A DNA stretch of 64,000 nucleotides from Candidatus Villigracilis adiacens (GTDB lineage Bacteria; Chloroflexota; Anaerolineae; Anaerolineales; Villigracilaceae), in the NCBI GenBank assembly GCA_016703605.1, contig JADJBU010000022.1, forward strand, positions 372,001 to 436,000, given 5' to 3'. The notes below the pieces were generated by a model. That model was not told the origin of the DNA, did not search any database, and saw only the letters and a program-made list of their open reading frames with translations. Position numbers and translations under genes: made by a program. Below are positions 51,826 through 61,197 of this stretch, in pieces (position 1 is the stretch's first letter; each line of letters begins with the position of its first letter).

Positions 51826-52380
51826 ATGGGTTTGAAACCGGATCATTGGATTCGCAAAATGGCGCTGGAACAGGGGATGATCGAGCCATTCGTGGACAGG
51901 CAGGTGCGCGAGGGCGTGATCTCCTACGGGGTTTCGTCCTATGGGTACGACGTCCGCGTGGCGAACGAGTTCAAGATCTTTACGAATGTGTTTTCGGCAA
52001 CGGTGGACCCCAAACATTTCGATACCGCTTCGATGGTGGATTTTACCGGGGATGTATGCATTGTGCCGCCAAATTCCTTCGCCCTGGCAAGAACGGTGGA
52101 GTACTTCCGCATCCCGCGCAAGGTGCTGACGGTCTGCCTTGGGAAATCGACGTATGCAAGATGTGGGATCATCGTGAACGTGACGCCCTTCGAACCCGAA
52201 TGGGAGGGCTTTGTCACCCTCGAAATCTCGAACACCACCCCGCTGCCCGCCAAGATCTATGCCAACGAAGGGCTGGCGCAGGTGCTTTTCTTCGAGGCGG
52301 ATGAGGAATGTGAAATCTCATACGCCGATAAAAAAGGCAAGTACCAGAAACAGCAGTCCATCGTCCTGCCGAAGTTGTAA
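51826..52380 (+). CDS. dcd: dCTP deaminase
   Basis: 184 residues. ISYGVSSYGYDVRVANEF, IVPPNSFALARTVEYFRIP, LGKSTYARCGIIVNVTPFEP and FFEADEECEISYADKKGKYQ match Dcd, with the catalytic Glu in FEPEWEGF. It deaminates dCTP to dUTP, and bifunctional forms go on to dUMP. Preceded by TAAAAT and AAGGAGCAGAGC. Good length match. Confidence 0.95.
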   Translation: MGLKPDHWIRKMALEQGMIEPFVDRQVREGVISYGVSSYGYDVRVANEFKIFTNVFSATVDPKHFDTASMVDFTGDVCIVPPNSFALARTVEYFRIPRKVLTVCLGKSTYARCGIIVNVTPFEPEWEGFVTLEISNTTPLPAKIYANEGLAQVLFFEADEECEISYADKKGKYQKQQSIVLPKL

Positions 52381-52407
52381 CAGCCGCGTTGAACCAGGAG
52401 CATTGCC

Positions 52408-53673
52408 ATGACCCACATTCGCACGGATGAAAGCATCCTCAACGAGATCGAATCGATTCAAAGGAGGATGATGCGGGTCATGGTCCACCTGACCGCCATC
52501 GGCAACCCGCAGGTCTCCTCCATCAACCTGGAACTGACCCAGGCAGTGCGGAACCTCGAACAACTCGGCAAGGATGCGCGCGAACGCTTCAACCTGCAAA
52601 GACAGCGGATCGAAGCGCTGGCGGGCGTGGGCAGCGTCATCAATTCGTCGCTGGGCAGGGAACGCGTGCTGAACGAGGTCATGGATACGCTGATCGTCCT
52701 GATGAATGCCGAACGCGGATTCCTGATGCTCAAGGAGGAGAGCGGCGACTTTCAGGCGCAGATCGCGCGCGACAAGAAACATAACAACGTCAACAAGGAA
52801 GAATTCGCCATCAGCAAGAGCATCGTCCGCCAGGTGTTGGACAAGGGCGAGGCGGTGCTGACCACCAACGCGAAGGAAGACCCGCGCTTCGAACAGCAAG
52901 CCAGCGTGGCGGCGTTCAGCCTGCTTTCGATCCTGTGCGCCCCGCTGAAGGTGAAAGACGACCTGATCGGCGTGATCTACGTGGACAACCGCGCGCAAAA
53001 GGGAACCTTCCACACCGACGAGTTGGAATTGATCTCGGCATTCGCAAACCAGGCGGCGGTCGCCATCGACAACGCCAGCCTGATCGAGGAACTGCAAACC
53101 GCGTACCAGGCTACGCTCGAAGGCTGGGTGCGCGCGCTTGACATGCGCGACAAGGAAACAGAGGGGCACACCAAACGCGTGACAGCGTTGACCGGGAAAC
53201 TCGCCCGCAAGATGGGCGTCGAACAGGACAACCTGATCCACATCGAACGCGGGGCGCTGCTGCACGACATTGGGAAGATGGCGATCCCGGACGGAATCCT
53301 GCTCAAACCCGCGGCTCTGACTCCTGAGGAGCGGATGCTGATCCAGAAGCACCCGGTCTTCGCCTTTGAGATGCTCAGCCCGATCAAGTTCCTGCACCCG
53401 GCTTTGGACATCCCCTACTGCCACCACGAAAAATGGGATGGGAGCGGCTACCCACGTGGATTGAAGGGCGACACGATTCCGCTTGCGGCGCGCATCTTTG
53501 CCGTGGTGGACGTGTGGGATGCCCTCGTTTCTGACCGCCCGTATCGCAGGGGTTTGGAACCGGCGGATGTCAGGCAAAAGATCCGCGAAGACGCCGGGAA
53601 GCACTTCGACCCGCAGGTGGTGGATGCTTTCCTGGGTTTGGACGACAACACGTTAAAGGCGAAGAAAAATTAA
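52408..53673 (+). CDS. GAF domain - HD-GYP phosphodiesterase
   Basis: 421 residues. Helical N-terminus (1-65), GAF sensor domain (about 75-230; AERGFLMLKEESGDFQAQIA, LDKGEAVLTTNAKEDPRF), then the HD-GYP domain (about 240-415) with HTKRV, LLHDIGKMAIPDGIL, HH in YCHHEKWDGSGYPRGLKGD and VVDVWDALVSDRPYR. The HHExxDGSGYP motif is complete, so cyclic-di-GMP hydrolysis is likely. AACCAGGAG precedes the ATG. The stop codon lies within the direct repeat flanking the MITE at 53678. Confidence 0.93.
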   Translation: MTHIRTDESILNEIESIQRRMMRVMVHLTAIGNPQVSSINLELTQAVRNLEQLGKDARERFNLQRQRIEALAGVGSVINSSLGRERVLNEVMDTLIVLMNAERGFLMLKEESGDFQAQIARDKKHNNVNKEEFAISKSIVRQVLDKGEAVLTTNAKEDPRFEQQASVAAFSLLSILCAPLKVKDDLIGVIYVDNRAQKGTFHTDELELISAFANQAAVAIDNASLIEELQTAYQATLEGWVRALDMRDKETEGHTKRVTALTGKLARKMGVEQDNLIHIERGALLHDIGKMAIPDGILLKPAALTPEERMLIQKHPVFAFEMLSPIKFLHPALDIPYCHHEKWDGSGYPRGLKGDTIPLAARIFAVVDVWDALVSDRPYRRGLEPADVRQKIREDAGKHFDPQVVDAFLGLDDNTLKAKKN

Positions 53674-53677
53674 CGAA

Positions 53678-53898
53678 CTCGCCTTACGCAGAGGGTTCGT
53701 CGCACTAACCAGAAACAGAGATGCCTCTCACGAGAGGATTCACCCTGTTTATTGGACGCTCTGACCCGTTTGGTGCGGCGCACTGCGTAACGTCAGTAAC
53801 TAATGTTCGCACCGCCCCGAAGGTTTTTGCGAAAAACGAGCCTGAATTACGAGAATGTCGCCACAGCGACGCCTTCGGGACGTTCCGCGTAAGGTGAG
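53678..53898. mobile_element. MITE-like derivative of the IS4 element (221 bases)
   Basis: Ends CTCGCCTTACGCAG (53678-53691) and the complement of CTCACCTTACGCGG (53885-53898), related to the IS4 terminal repeat at 28321. Flanked by an 11-base direct repeat AAATTAACGAA (53667-53677, 53899-53909) that contains the stop codon of the preceding gene. The interior includes a CCCCGAAGG / CCTTCGGGACG pair. No coding capacity; it fills the gap before the LysM gene. Confidence 0.78.
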
Positions 53899-54018
53899 AA
53901 ATTAACGAAAACTTCATGTATTTGTAAGTAATTTTCCATCAGAACCGATTGCCTTTCATCCCGTTTTGGCTTATCATTGGGTTACACGAATTAAAATTAT
54001 CCCTGCAAGGAGGTAGCC

Positions 54019-54918
54019 GTGTCTCATAAATCCTATGTTCGTATGACCATTCTCGTGGCGCTGGCGATGCTCGCAGCGCTGATTCCGCTCCAGGTCCGGG
54101 CGGGAGGCGTGTGCGGGGGGGCGTATACCGTCGAAAGCGGTGATACGGTCGATAAATTGGCGGCGATGTGCGGCACCACGGCATCCGCCATTTATGCGGC
54201 AAACCCCGGGTTGAAGGAACCGCTCACGGCGGGTCAGGTCATCACCATTCCCGGTCTGAATTATGGCGCGACGATTACGCCCACGCCTGCCGTGGTGACC
54301 CCCACTCCGACCGTTACCGGGCAGCCCGCGGGTGTGGTGAATAACTACTACACCTACAATTACTATAATTACAGTTCGACGCCCGTGGTTACGCCTGCGG
54401 CCGTGGTTTCGCCAAACACATATGTTGTTCAGGCAGGCGATACCTTTGCGGGAATTGCATACAGCTTCGGCGTGTCGATCAACGATCTGTGGGCGGCGAA
54501 TCCTTACATTACAGATATCAATGTCTTGTATGTCGGGCAGGTGTTGAATATTCCCTACTGGTACGCGCCCGCGCCGGGCATCACTGCCGTGATCGTTGAT
54601 TCTTCGGGTACGGTTGCCGACGAACCAAGCCCGATCTCCTACGAAGGGACGATCCCCAATAACGCGCCGCAGGGGACGGTGCGCCTCGTGAACAAATCGG
54701 ACGGCGAAGTGTATATCTCCCTGCGCACGACCCGCGCCGATGGGACGAATGCCATCCATGAATACCCGGTCAAAAATACGGTCGTGGTGGAAATCCCCGG
54801 CGGCTGGATCGATTATGTTGCCTGGGTGGGCGGAATCAAGTTCACCGGCGGCTTCCAGTTGAAGGAAGGCACGATCCACACCATCACGTTCAATAGAAGC
54901 AAGGTCGTGGTGGATTAG
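54019..54918 (+). CDS. Secreted protein with two LysM domains
   Basis: 299 residues starting from a GTG with AAGGAGG upstream. Signal peptide (about 1-29, ending VRAGG), first LysM (about 35-82; YTVESGDTVDKLAAMCGTTA), Thr/Pro and Asn/Tyr-rich linker (VVNNYYTYNYYNY), second LysM (about 137-185; YVVQAGDTFAGIAYSFGVSI), and a C-terminal beta domain (about 205-299). LysM binds peptidoglycan-like glycans. In this phylum, which often lacks a classic thick wall, it may bind surface polymers. Confidence 0.9.
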   Translation: MSHKSYVRMTILVALAMLAALIPLQVRAGGVCGGAYTVESGDTVDKLAAMCGTTASAIYAANPGLKEPLTAGQVITIPGLNYGATITPTPAVVTPTPTVTGQPAGVVNNYYTYNYYNYSSTPVVTPAAVVSPNTYVVQAGDTFAGIAYSFGVSINDLWAANPYITDINVLYVGQVLNIPYWYAPAPGITAVIVDSSGTVADEPSPISYEGTIPNNAPQGTVRLVNKSDGEVYISLRTTRADGTNAIHEYPVKNTVVVEIPGGWIDYVAWVGGIKFTGGFQLKEGTIHTITFNRSKVVVD

Positions 54919-54990
54919 GCAGCCTCGAACGAATGACCCGCCCGGTGTTCTGATACACTTGGCGGGTCATTTTTGATTTAAGGAGAATGT

Positions 54991-56052
54991 ATGTCCAACC
55001 ACCCCATCCCAATCATCGAAGCGCGCGGCACGTACCGCGAAGTCGGCAGGCAGATCGGCGGGCAATGCAAACCGCAGATCGAGCGGATGATGAGTCAATT
55101 GCGCGAGAGCCTGCCGCCCGGGAAGACCTGGGAGATGTTCGTGAACGAAAGCCGCATCTTCCAAACGCACAGCCGCGCCATCTACCCGCAATACATGGAC
55201 GAACTCGAAGGCATTGCCGAAGGCGCAAATGTCCCATTCGACGAACTCTTCATTTCGATGCTGGAAGAACTGTGGGAGACTCCGCCTTACGGCAAGGGCT
55301 GCACCGACATGGCTGCCCGCGGACGCGCCACCCTCGACGGCACGACTCTCGTGGCGCACACCAATGACCTCTCCGCCAAAACCGAAGAAGACCTTGTCAT
55401 TCTCAAAGTGCAAGCCGGTGATGAGCCGGAATTTCTCGGCGTTTCGGCGGGCGGAGTTGGAATCAGCGCGGGGTATAACGCGGCAAGAATCAGCCTGACC
55501 GGAAATCAACTCAACAGCAATGATGTCCGCCATGGTGTGCCGCGGCTTTTGGTAGTGCGCGCCATTCTCGGGGCGAAGACTCTGAGCGAGGCGATGGATG
55601 CCTGCCTGCTCAAGGAACGCGCATCGAGCTATAACAACGTCATCGCCGACGGCACAGGCGAAGTCTATTCGATGGAAGGCAGCGCCACCGACCTCGAAGC
55701 GATCTACATCGAAAAGGATTATCTGGCGCATGCAAATCACTACACCCATCCCGCCATGCGCCGCTTCGAACTTAACCCAAACGAAAACGCCAACTCGATC
55801 ATTCGCCACAACCGAGCCGAGTACCTCTTAAAAGAGAACCACGGCAAATTGACTCCCGATCTGTTCAAGCGATTGCTCGCGGATCACGGCGGGTATCCCA
55901 CCTCGATTTGTAAACATGGCTTCAACAGCGTGACCGTCTTCAGCATCATCGTCCAGGTGGAAACGCTCACCGCCTGGATCGGGCGCGGGCATCCGTGTGA
56001 GACGGTTTATACGGAATATAAGTTGGAGCCTTATCAAGCCATGTCACTCTGA
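54991..56052 (+). CDS. C45-family Ntn hydrolase / acyltransferase-like protein
   Basis: 353 residues. The block YGKGCTDMAARG (Cys about 107) followed by GTTLVAHTNDLS, and downstream GVGISAGYNAARISLTGNQL and HANHYTHP, fits the acyl-CoA:6-aminopenicillanate acyltransferase (C45) group, in which the Cys after an autocleavage Gly becomes the N-terminal nucleophile. Such enzymes hydrolyse or transfer amide-linked acyl groups. TAAGGAGAATGT precedes the ATG. The last three residues are encoded by the repeat at 56042. Confidence 0.85.
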   Translation: MSNHPIPIIEARGTYREVGRQIGGQCKPQIERMMSQLRESLPPGKTWEMFVNESRIFQTHSRAIYPQYMDELEGIAEGANVPFDELFISMLEELWETPPYGKGCTDMAARGRATLDGTTLVAHTNDLSAKTEEDLVILKVQAGDEPEFLGVSAGGVGISAGYNAARISLTGNQLNSNDVRHGVPRLLVVRAILGAKTLSEAMDACLLKERASSYNNVIADGTGEVYSMEGSATDLEAIYIEKDYLAHANHYTHPAMRRFELNPNENANSIIRHNRAEYLLKENHGKLTPDLFKRLLADHGGYPTSICKHGFNSVTVFSIIVQVETLTAWIGRGHPCETVYTEYKLEPYQAMSL

Positions 56053-56151
56053 GGGAGGGTGCTCTTCGCAACCGAAGAGTCTCTACAAAGATAAGCAAGA
56101 CTCCAAAGCGATGGTAGAGATTCTTCGCCGCTATCGCGGCTCAGTATGACA
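56042..56151. repeat. TGTCA-CTGAG palindromic repeat
   Basis: TGTCACTCTGAG (56042-56053) and CTCAGTATGACA (56140-56151). The interior contains CTCTTCGC and AGAGATTCTTCG pieces. The stop codon of the C45 gene (56050-56052) lies in the left arm. Confidence 0.8.
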
Positions 56152-56163
56152 TAAGAGAAAACC

Positions 56164-57291
56164 ATGACAAACACCCACCCCCTCTTCCCCACCACCTACG
56201 AATCCTCCCGCGAGCGTTTTCACGGATATTTGCCCACCATCCAAAAGATGTGGAGCAAGGCATCTTTGCATCAACACGCCATGTCTTACGACACCAACCT
56301 GACCATCGACTGGATCTACTCTCCAGCAACTGAAAAGAACGAGAAGGTCCTCGTCTTCACCACCGGCGAACACGGCGTGGAATGTTACGTCGGCGCGGCG
56401 ATGCTGCATAGATTCGTCGAAGGTTACATGCCCAAGCTCGATCCGCGAACGACGGGTATTCTACTTGTCCATGCCATCAACCCATGGGGCATGAAAAATC
56501 ATCGCCGCGGCAATAAAGACAACATCGACCTGAACCGCACCTTCATGCTCGACCCGCGATTCGACCCGGCATTCAATCCCGCCTACGACAAACTCGATGC
56601 GTTTCTGAATCCAAAAGGCAAACTGACCAACACGTTCTTCAACAACATCAGTTATATCTTTGGTCTTGGCTGGCACATCCTGCAAAATGGAATGCGAAAT
56701 TTCCGCGATGCCCTGTTACTCGGACAATACCGTAACCCACAAGGCTTGTACTACGGCGGGGCAGAAATGCCCGAAGAGACCCGCACGATCATGGACTTGT
56801 ACAAGATGGCATTGCGCGAATACGACCAAATTCTGCACCTCGACATGCATACCGGCTACGGTCCACGCTACCAGATGAGTTTGGTCAACTCGGCGTTGGA
56901 TAAAGGCACGTCCGATTATTTTGTCAAACGCTTCAACTATCCGCTCGTGGTTGCCGCCACCGCAGACGAGTTCTACGCCATCCGCGGCGACATGATCGAT
57001 TACATCTACGGCTTGCAGCAGCGCGACTTTCCCACCAAGAAACTTTACGCCACATCCTTTGAATTCGGCACCCTTGGCGATACGCTCTACGGCTTGTTCC
57101 AAAGTCCGCGCGTGATGATCCACGAGAACCGCGCCTACTGGCATGGGACAGTCAGTGACCAAGTCCGCGCCGAAGCCAAACGCGGATTTGAAGAATTATT
57201 CAATCCCTCCGCAAGTGATTGGAAAGAGAAGGCAGTTAAAGATGCCGAGCAGGCGTTTGATGGGATTTTGAAAGCAGAAGGGTATATTTAA
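56164..57291 (+). CDS. DUF2817 / M14-like zinc carboxypeptidase-type protein
   Basis: 375 residues. GEHGVECYVGAAMLHRFVEG (the HxxE zinc motif, about 83-86), HAINPWGMKNHRRGNKDNID and LNRTF, then LHLDMHTGYGPRYQ with a possible third ligand, and TSFEFGTLGD with a Glu base. This matches DUF2817, a branch of the M14 metallocarboxypeptidase fold. Likely cytoplasmic, as no signal peptide is seen. It may cleave amino acids from small peptides or conjugates, alongside the C45 hydrolase upstream; the substrate is unknown. Confidence 0.85.
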   Translation: MTNTHPLFPTTYESSRERFHGYLPTIQKMWSKASLHQHAMSYDTNLTIDWIYSPATEKNEKVLVFTTGEHGVECYVGAAMLHRFVEGYMPKLDPRTTGILLVHAINPWGMKNHRRGNKDNIDLNRTFMLDPRFDPAFNPAYDKLDAFLNPKGKLTNTFFNNISYIFGLGWHILQNGMRNFRDALLLGQYRNPQGLYYGGAEMPEETRTIMDLYKMALREYDQILHLDMHTGYGPRYQMSLVNSALDKGTSDYFVKRFNYPLVVAATADEFYAIRGDMIDYIYGLQQRDFPTKKLYATSFEFGTLGDTLYGLFQSPRVMIHENRAYWHGTVSDQVRAEAKRGFEELFNPSASDWKEKAVKDAEQAFDGILKAEGYI

Positions 57292-57294
57292 TAA

Positions 57295-57378
57295 TGTCAT
57301 TCTGAGCGAAGCGAAAAATCTCTTCGATTCTTCGTAGAGACCCTTCGGTCGCGAAGAACACGCTCCCTCAGGGTGACA
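57295..57378. repeat. TGTCA-CTGAG palindromic repeat
   Basis: TGTCATTCTGAG (57295-57306) and CTCAGGGTGACA (57367-57378), with internal GCGAAGCGAA and TTCGGTCGCGAAG. Between the DUF2817 gene and the convergent ggt; possibly a bidirectional terminator hairpin. Confidence 0.82.
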
Positions 57379-57381
57379 AAA

Positions 57382-59044
57382 TCACAAACTTCCCGCATAC
57401 CCATCCGCTCTTGGATCGCTTCCCCCACACAACACACCTGCTTCATCCCGCAGAATCACCTGTCCCCTGCCGAAGACAGCCCGCTCATAGCCATTGACCT
57501 CGTTCAACGGATGTCCCATTTCGCGCAAGGCATCCACCGTTTCAATCGGCATCCCTTCTTCAATATCAACTTTACCACCTGCCGAATCAGCATCAAGACA
57601 GAAGCGCGGCAGATCGAGCGCAGACTGCGGGTCAAGCCCGCCATCTTTCAATGCAGACAAGACTTGCACATGTCCTTGAGGTTGCATGAAGCCGCCCATC
57701 ACACCATACGACGCATACAACGATTGACTAACATGCCCTTCGACTGCGTGGCGCCCTGCGCCACTCCGCTCAGGACGAGTCACCATTGCCGGAATGATGG
57801 TGTGATACGGTCGCTTGCCCGGCACAAGCACATTCGGATGATTCGGGTCGAGGCTGAAATTATGTCCGCGGTTTTGCAGGGTGAAGCCCCAGCCCTTCGG
57901 CACAATGCCCGTGCCAAAGCCCATGTAATTGCTGTTAATGAACGAACACGCATTACCCATCCCATCCACCACGCTCAAATAAACCGTGCCCGACGAATTC
58001 ACCGGCGAGCCGCGCTGCGGGTCAACCGTCGCACGCTTCAAATCAATCAACTTGCGGCGCTCGCTCGCATATTCTTTCGAGAGCAACTCTTTCATCGGTA
58101 TCTTCGCAAACGCCGGGTCACTCACATACCACTTCGCATCGGCAAACGCGAGACGCATGGCTTCGATCATCACATGCATTTTTTCCGGCGAGAGCAAATC
58201 CATTGCAGCGAGGTCAAAGCCTTCGAGGATGTTCAACGCGATCAACGCCGTGATGCCCTGTCCATTGGGCGGACATTCATACACGCACAGTCCGCGATAA
58301 TCAATGGAGATTGGACTCTCCCACGTGGACACATGCGACGCGAGATCTTCAGCGGATAAACAACCGCCCGCCTCTTTAATCACGGCGACAATTGATTCTG
58401 CAACCTGAGCCTTGGTAAAAGCCGACAGCGCCCTGCTCCGCCACGAGTTTGAATGTTTTTGCCAAGCCTTTATTGCGGAAGATTTCCCCCGCCTTCGGCG
58501 CACGCCCGTCAATGGTCAACTCATGCCCATTCAACGCGAACTTCAATTGTCTGTCCGCGCCGCGCGCCCAAAAATGAGCCGTGATCGGCGCGACGGGAAA
58601 ACCTCCGTCCGCGAGTCGAATGGCAGGCGCGAGGATTTCTGTCAGCGAGAGTGAGCCATGCTTTTCGATCAAGTCACACCAGCCCGCACACGCCCCAGGG
58701 ACAGTGACGGTATGAGGATGGAACGGCGGCAAACTGTCAGCGAGGAGTCCCTCACGCTTTAGCCGCTCAAGCGTCAGCGCGGAAGGAGCGCGCCCCGATC
58801 CATTCAGGGCGGTCACTTGCTGAGTCTGCGCATCAAAATACAAAGCGAACATATCCCCGCCAATCCCCGTTGAAGTTGGCTCGGTGACATTCAACGCGGC
58901 GGCGGCAGCCACGGCAGCATCGGCGGCATTGCCGCCCTTCGAAAGGACTTCAATGCCCGCGGCAGTTGCCAACGGCTGCGACGTGGCGACAATTCCACGG
59001 CGGGAATAAACAGGCGAACGGCGGGAGGAAAAAGTTATGCTCAT
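57382..59044 (-). pseudogene. ggt: Gamma-glutamyltranspeptidase, split by a frameshift
   Basis: The N-terminal 220 codons (59044 to about 58425) give GIVATSQPLATAAGIEVLSK, GGNAADAAVAAAAALNVTEP and VTVPGACAGWCDLIEKHGSL. The frame then moves by one base near 58415-58430, after VGFYQG, and continues as VAESIVAVIKEAGGCLSAED to the stop at 57382. The small-subunit nucleophile Thr is present (NSSGTVYLSVVD), as are the C-terminal GGFMQPQGHVQVL and DLPRFCLDADS. Without the single-base change it would be full length. Gene decay or a base-call error cannot be separated here. Confidence 0.88.
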
Positions 59045-59116
59045 TTGGGTCCTTGTTTGGCGAAGTCAACAGCAGACCGCATTGTACCGCCTTAGTTTCC
59101 AATTGACGGCGTTTAC

Positions 59117-59884
59117 CTATCCAATTGCGCTTCGGAACTCCGCTGCGAACTGTTTCGCGGTTTCAACCGGCGTTTTGCTTCCGCCGATTACTTTCACACA
59201 CGCCGAGCCGACAATGACTCCATCCGCGAGTTGACCGACCTGCTTCGCTTGTTCGGGAGTTCCAATGCCAAATCCCACGCACACGGGCGCGGACGTATGC
59301 GCCCGCACGCGAGCGATCAAATCACCAAGGTCATTTGAAATTTCCCGTCGCTCACCCGTCACCCCCGTCACTGAAACCAGATAAATAAATCCCTTTGCGT
59401 TTCGTGCAATGGATTCCATGCGTTCATCAGGCGAGGTCGGCGCAAGCATTTGGATCAACGGCATATCACCATTGATGGATTGAAATTCCTCGGCTTCTTC
59501 CAACGGCAAATCGGGGATGATGAATCCGTCCGCGCCTGCTTCACAGGCGTCATGGATGAATTTCTCCAGTCCATACGCCAGCATGGGGTTGTAATAGCCC
59601 ATCAAAATCAATGGAACGGTCACACCGCGCTTGCGGAGTTCCTTCACCGCTTCCAGCGATTTCTTGACCGTGATTCCTTTTTCCAGCGCAATCTGCGTGG
59701 CGTGCTGAATCACGGGTCCATCGGCGAGAGGGTCGGAGAAAGATAATCCCACTTCGATCAAGTCCGCGCCGTTTTTTGCAAGCGCTTCGATGACATCAAC
59801 GGAGGTTTTCAAGTCAGGATAGCCCAAAGGGAAATAGGGCATAAAGATGGGTTTGTTGGCAAAGGCAGATTCAAGTCTGTTCAT
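59117..59884 (-). CDS. trpA: Tryptophan synthase alpha subunit
   Basis: 255 residues. IFMPYFPLGYPDLKTSVDVI, ADLIEVGLSFSDPLADGPVI (Glu of the active site), PLILMGYYNPMLAYG and the phosphate loop CVGFGIGTPEQA, with GVIVGSACVKVI near the end. It cleaves indole-3-glycerol phosphate and passes indole to TrpB. GAGGAA lies upstream of the ATG. Last gene of the trp operon. Confidence 0.96.
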   Translation of the reverse strand: MNRLESAFANKPIFMPYFPLGYPDLKTSVDVIEALAKNGADLIEVGLSFSDPLADGPVIQHATQIALEKGITVKKSLEAVKELRKRGVTVPLILMGYYNPMLAYGLEKFIHDACEAGADGFIIPDLPLEEAEEFQSINGDMPLIQMLAPTSPDERMESIARNAKGFIYLVSVTGVTGERREISNDLGDLIARVRAHTSAPVCVGFGIGTPEQAKQVGQLADGVIVGSACVKVIGGSKTPVETAKQFAAEFRSAIG

Positions 59885-59896
59885 AGTTCCTCATTG

Positions 59897-59951
59897 TTAG
59901 TGAATAGGTAATGGTGAATAGTTTTTCCAATTCACTATTACCCATTACCCA
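59897..59951. repeat. Short tandem GGTAATGGTGAATAG repeats between trpB and trpA
   Basis: Units such as GTGAATAGGTAATGGTGAATAG and the inverted TTCACTATTACCCATTACCC, able to form a hairpin in the trp mRNA. Overlaps the last codons of trpB. Confidence 0.65.
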
Positions 59952-61131
59952 TTTCCTTGATAACCGTATTCAGATCCTTATCCCCTCTTCCCGACAAGTT
60001 CACCAAAATCACCTGATCTTTACGCATGGTTGGCGCTTTCTTGATAACCTCCGCCACTGCATGAGACGACTCCAATGCAGGAATGATTCCTTCGGTGTGG
60101 CACAGGGTTTGGAAGGCGTTCAGCGCCTCTTCATCCGTTGCGGATGTGTAGAAGGCGCGTTCGTTATCGCGCAGCATGGCATGTTCGGGACCGACGGCGG
60201 CGTAATCCAAGCCAGCCGAAACCGAATGCGTTTCCGCGATCTGACCATCTTCATCCTGCAACACATACGTGCGAGTTCCATGAATGACTCCAACTCGTGC
60301 CTTGGTTGCGTCACCGAAGCGCGCTGCATGTTTACCTGAAGCAATTCCACTGCCACCCGCTTCCACACCAATGAGTTCTACGGCGTCGTCGTTCACAAAT
60401 CCGCTGAAGACGCCGATGGCATTTGAGCCGCCACCCACGCAGGCGATGACCGTATCAGGCAGGCGACCCGCGTCCATGAGCATTTGCTCGCGCGCCTCGC
60501 GCCCAATCACAGATTGAAACTCGCGCACAATGGTCGGATACGGATGCGGTCCCAATGCAGACCCCAAAAGATAATGCGTGTCGCGCACATTCGTCACCCA
60601 ATCGCGGATGGCTTCGTTGATCGCATCTTTCAAAGTCTTCGTGCCAGACTCGACAGGGCGCACTTCCGCGCCGAGCAACTTCATGCGGAAAACGTTCGGC
60701 TCCTGGCGTGTGATGTCCACGGAGCCCATGTACACGACACATTCCAATCCAAGCAGCGCCGCCGCCGTTGCGGATGCAACTCCGTGCTGACCTGCGCCCG
60801 TTTCCGCGACGATGCGTTTCTTACCCATGCGCTTCACCAACAATGCCTGTCCCAACGCGTTATTGATCTTGTGCGCGCCTGTGTGAGCCAAGTCTTCGCG
60901 CTTCAAATAGATTTGCGCTCCGCCCAATTTTTCAGAGAGGCGTTTGGCGTATGTCAGCGGTGTGGGTCTGCCGACAAATGACGCCATCAATCTATCAAAT
61001 TCCTGATTGAATGCTGTGTCATTCCGCGCCGAAACGAATTCACGTTCCAACTCGATCAGTGCGGGCATGAGCGTTTCGGGGACGAATTGTCCGCCGTAGG
61101 GACCGAATTTGTGGGGTAGTAGTGTGGTCAT
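59938..61131 (-). CDS. trpB: Tryptophan synthase beta subunit
   Basis: 397 residues. PLP lysine in HTGAHKINNALGQALL, the Glu of AETGAGQHGVASAT, PLP phosphate loop CVGGGSNAIGVFSGF, and EGIIPALESSHAVAEV. It condenses indole with serine to tryptophan. AAGAGGA upstream of the ATG. In the order trpGD-C-F-B-A on the minus strand. Confidence 0.97.
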   Translation of the reverse strand: MTTLLPHKFGPYGGQFVPETLMPALIELEREFVSARNDTAFNQEFDRLMASFVGRPTPLTYAKRLSEKLGGAQIYLKREDLAHTGAHKINNALGQALLVKRMGKKRIVAETGAGQHGVASATAAALLGLECVVYMGSVDITRQEPNVFRMKLLGAEVRPVESGTKTLKDAINEAIRDWVTNVRDTHYLLGSALGPHPYPTIVREFQSVIGREAREQMLMDAGRLPDTVIACVGGGSNAIGVFSGFVNDDAVELIGVEAGGSGIASGKHAARFGDATKARVGVIHGTRTYVLQDEDGQIAETHSVSAGLDYAAVGPEHAMLRDNERAFYTSATDEEALNAFQTLCHTEGIIPALESSHAVAEVIKKAPTMRKDQVILVNLSGRGDKDLNTVIKEMGNG

Positions 61132-61151
61132 AATTCCTCTTGGTGGGTGGT

Positions 61152-61197
61152 AAATAGTAAATGGTAATTACCACTTACCACTTACCATTTACTATTT
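61152..61197. repeat. Perfect inverted repeat between trpF and trpB
   Basis: AAATAGTAAATGGTAA (61152-61167) and its exact complement (61182-61197) enclose a TTACCACTTACCAC unit. It is part of the ATTACCA/GGTAA tandem-repeat family and forms a 16-base stem in the operon mRNA, including the trpF stop region. Confidence 0.78.
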
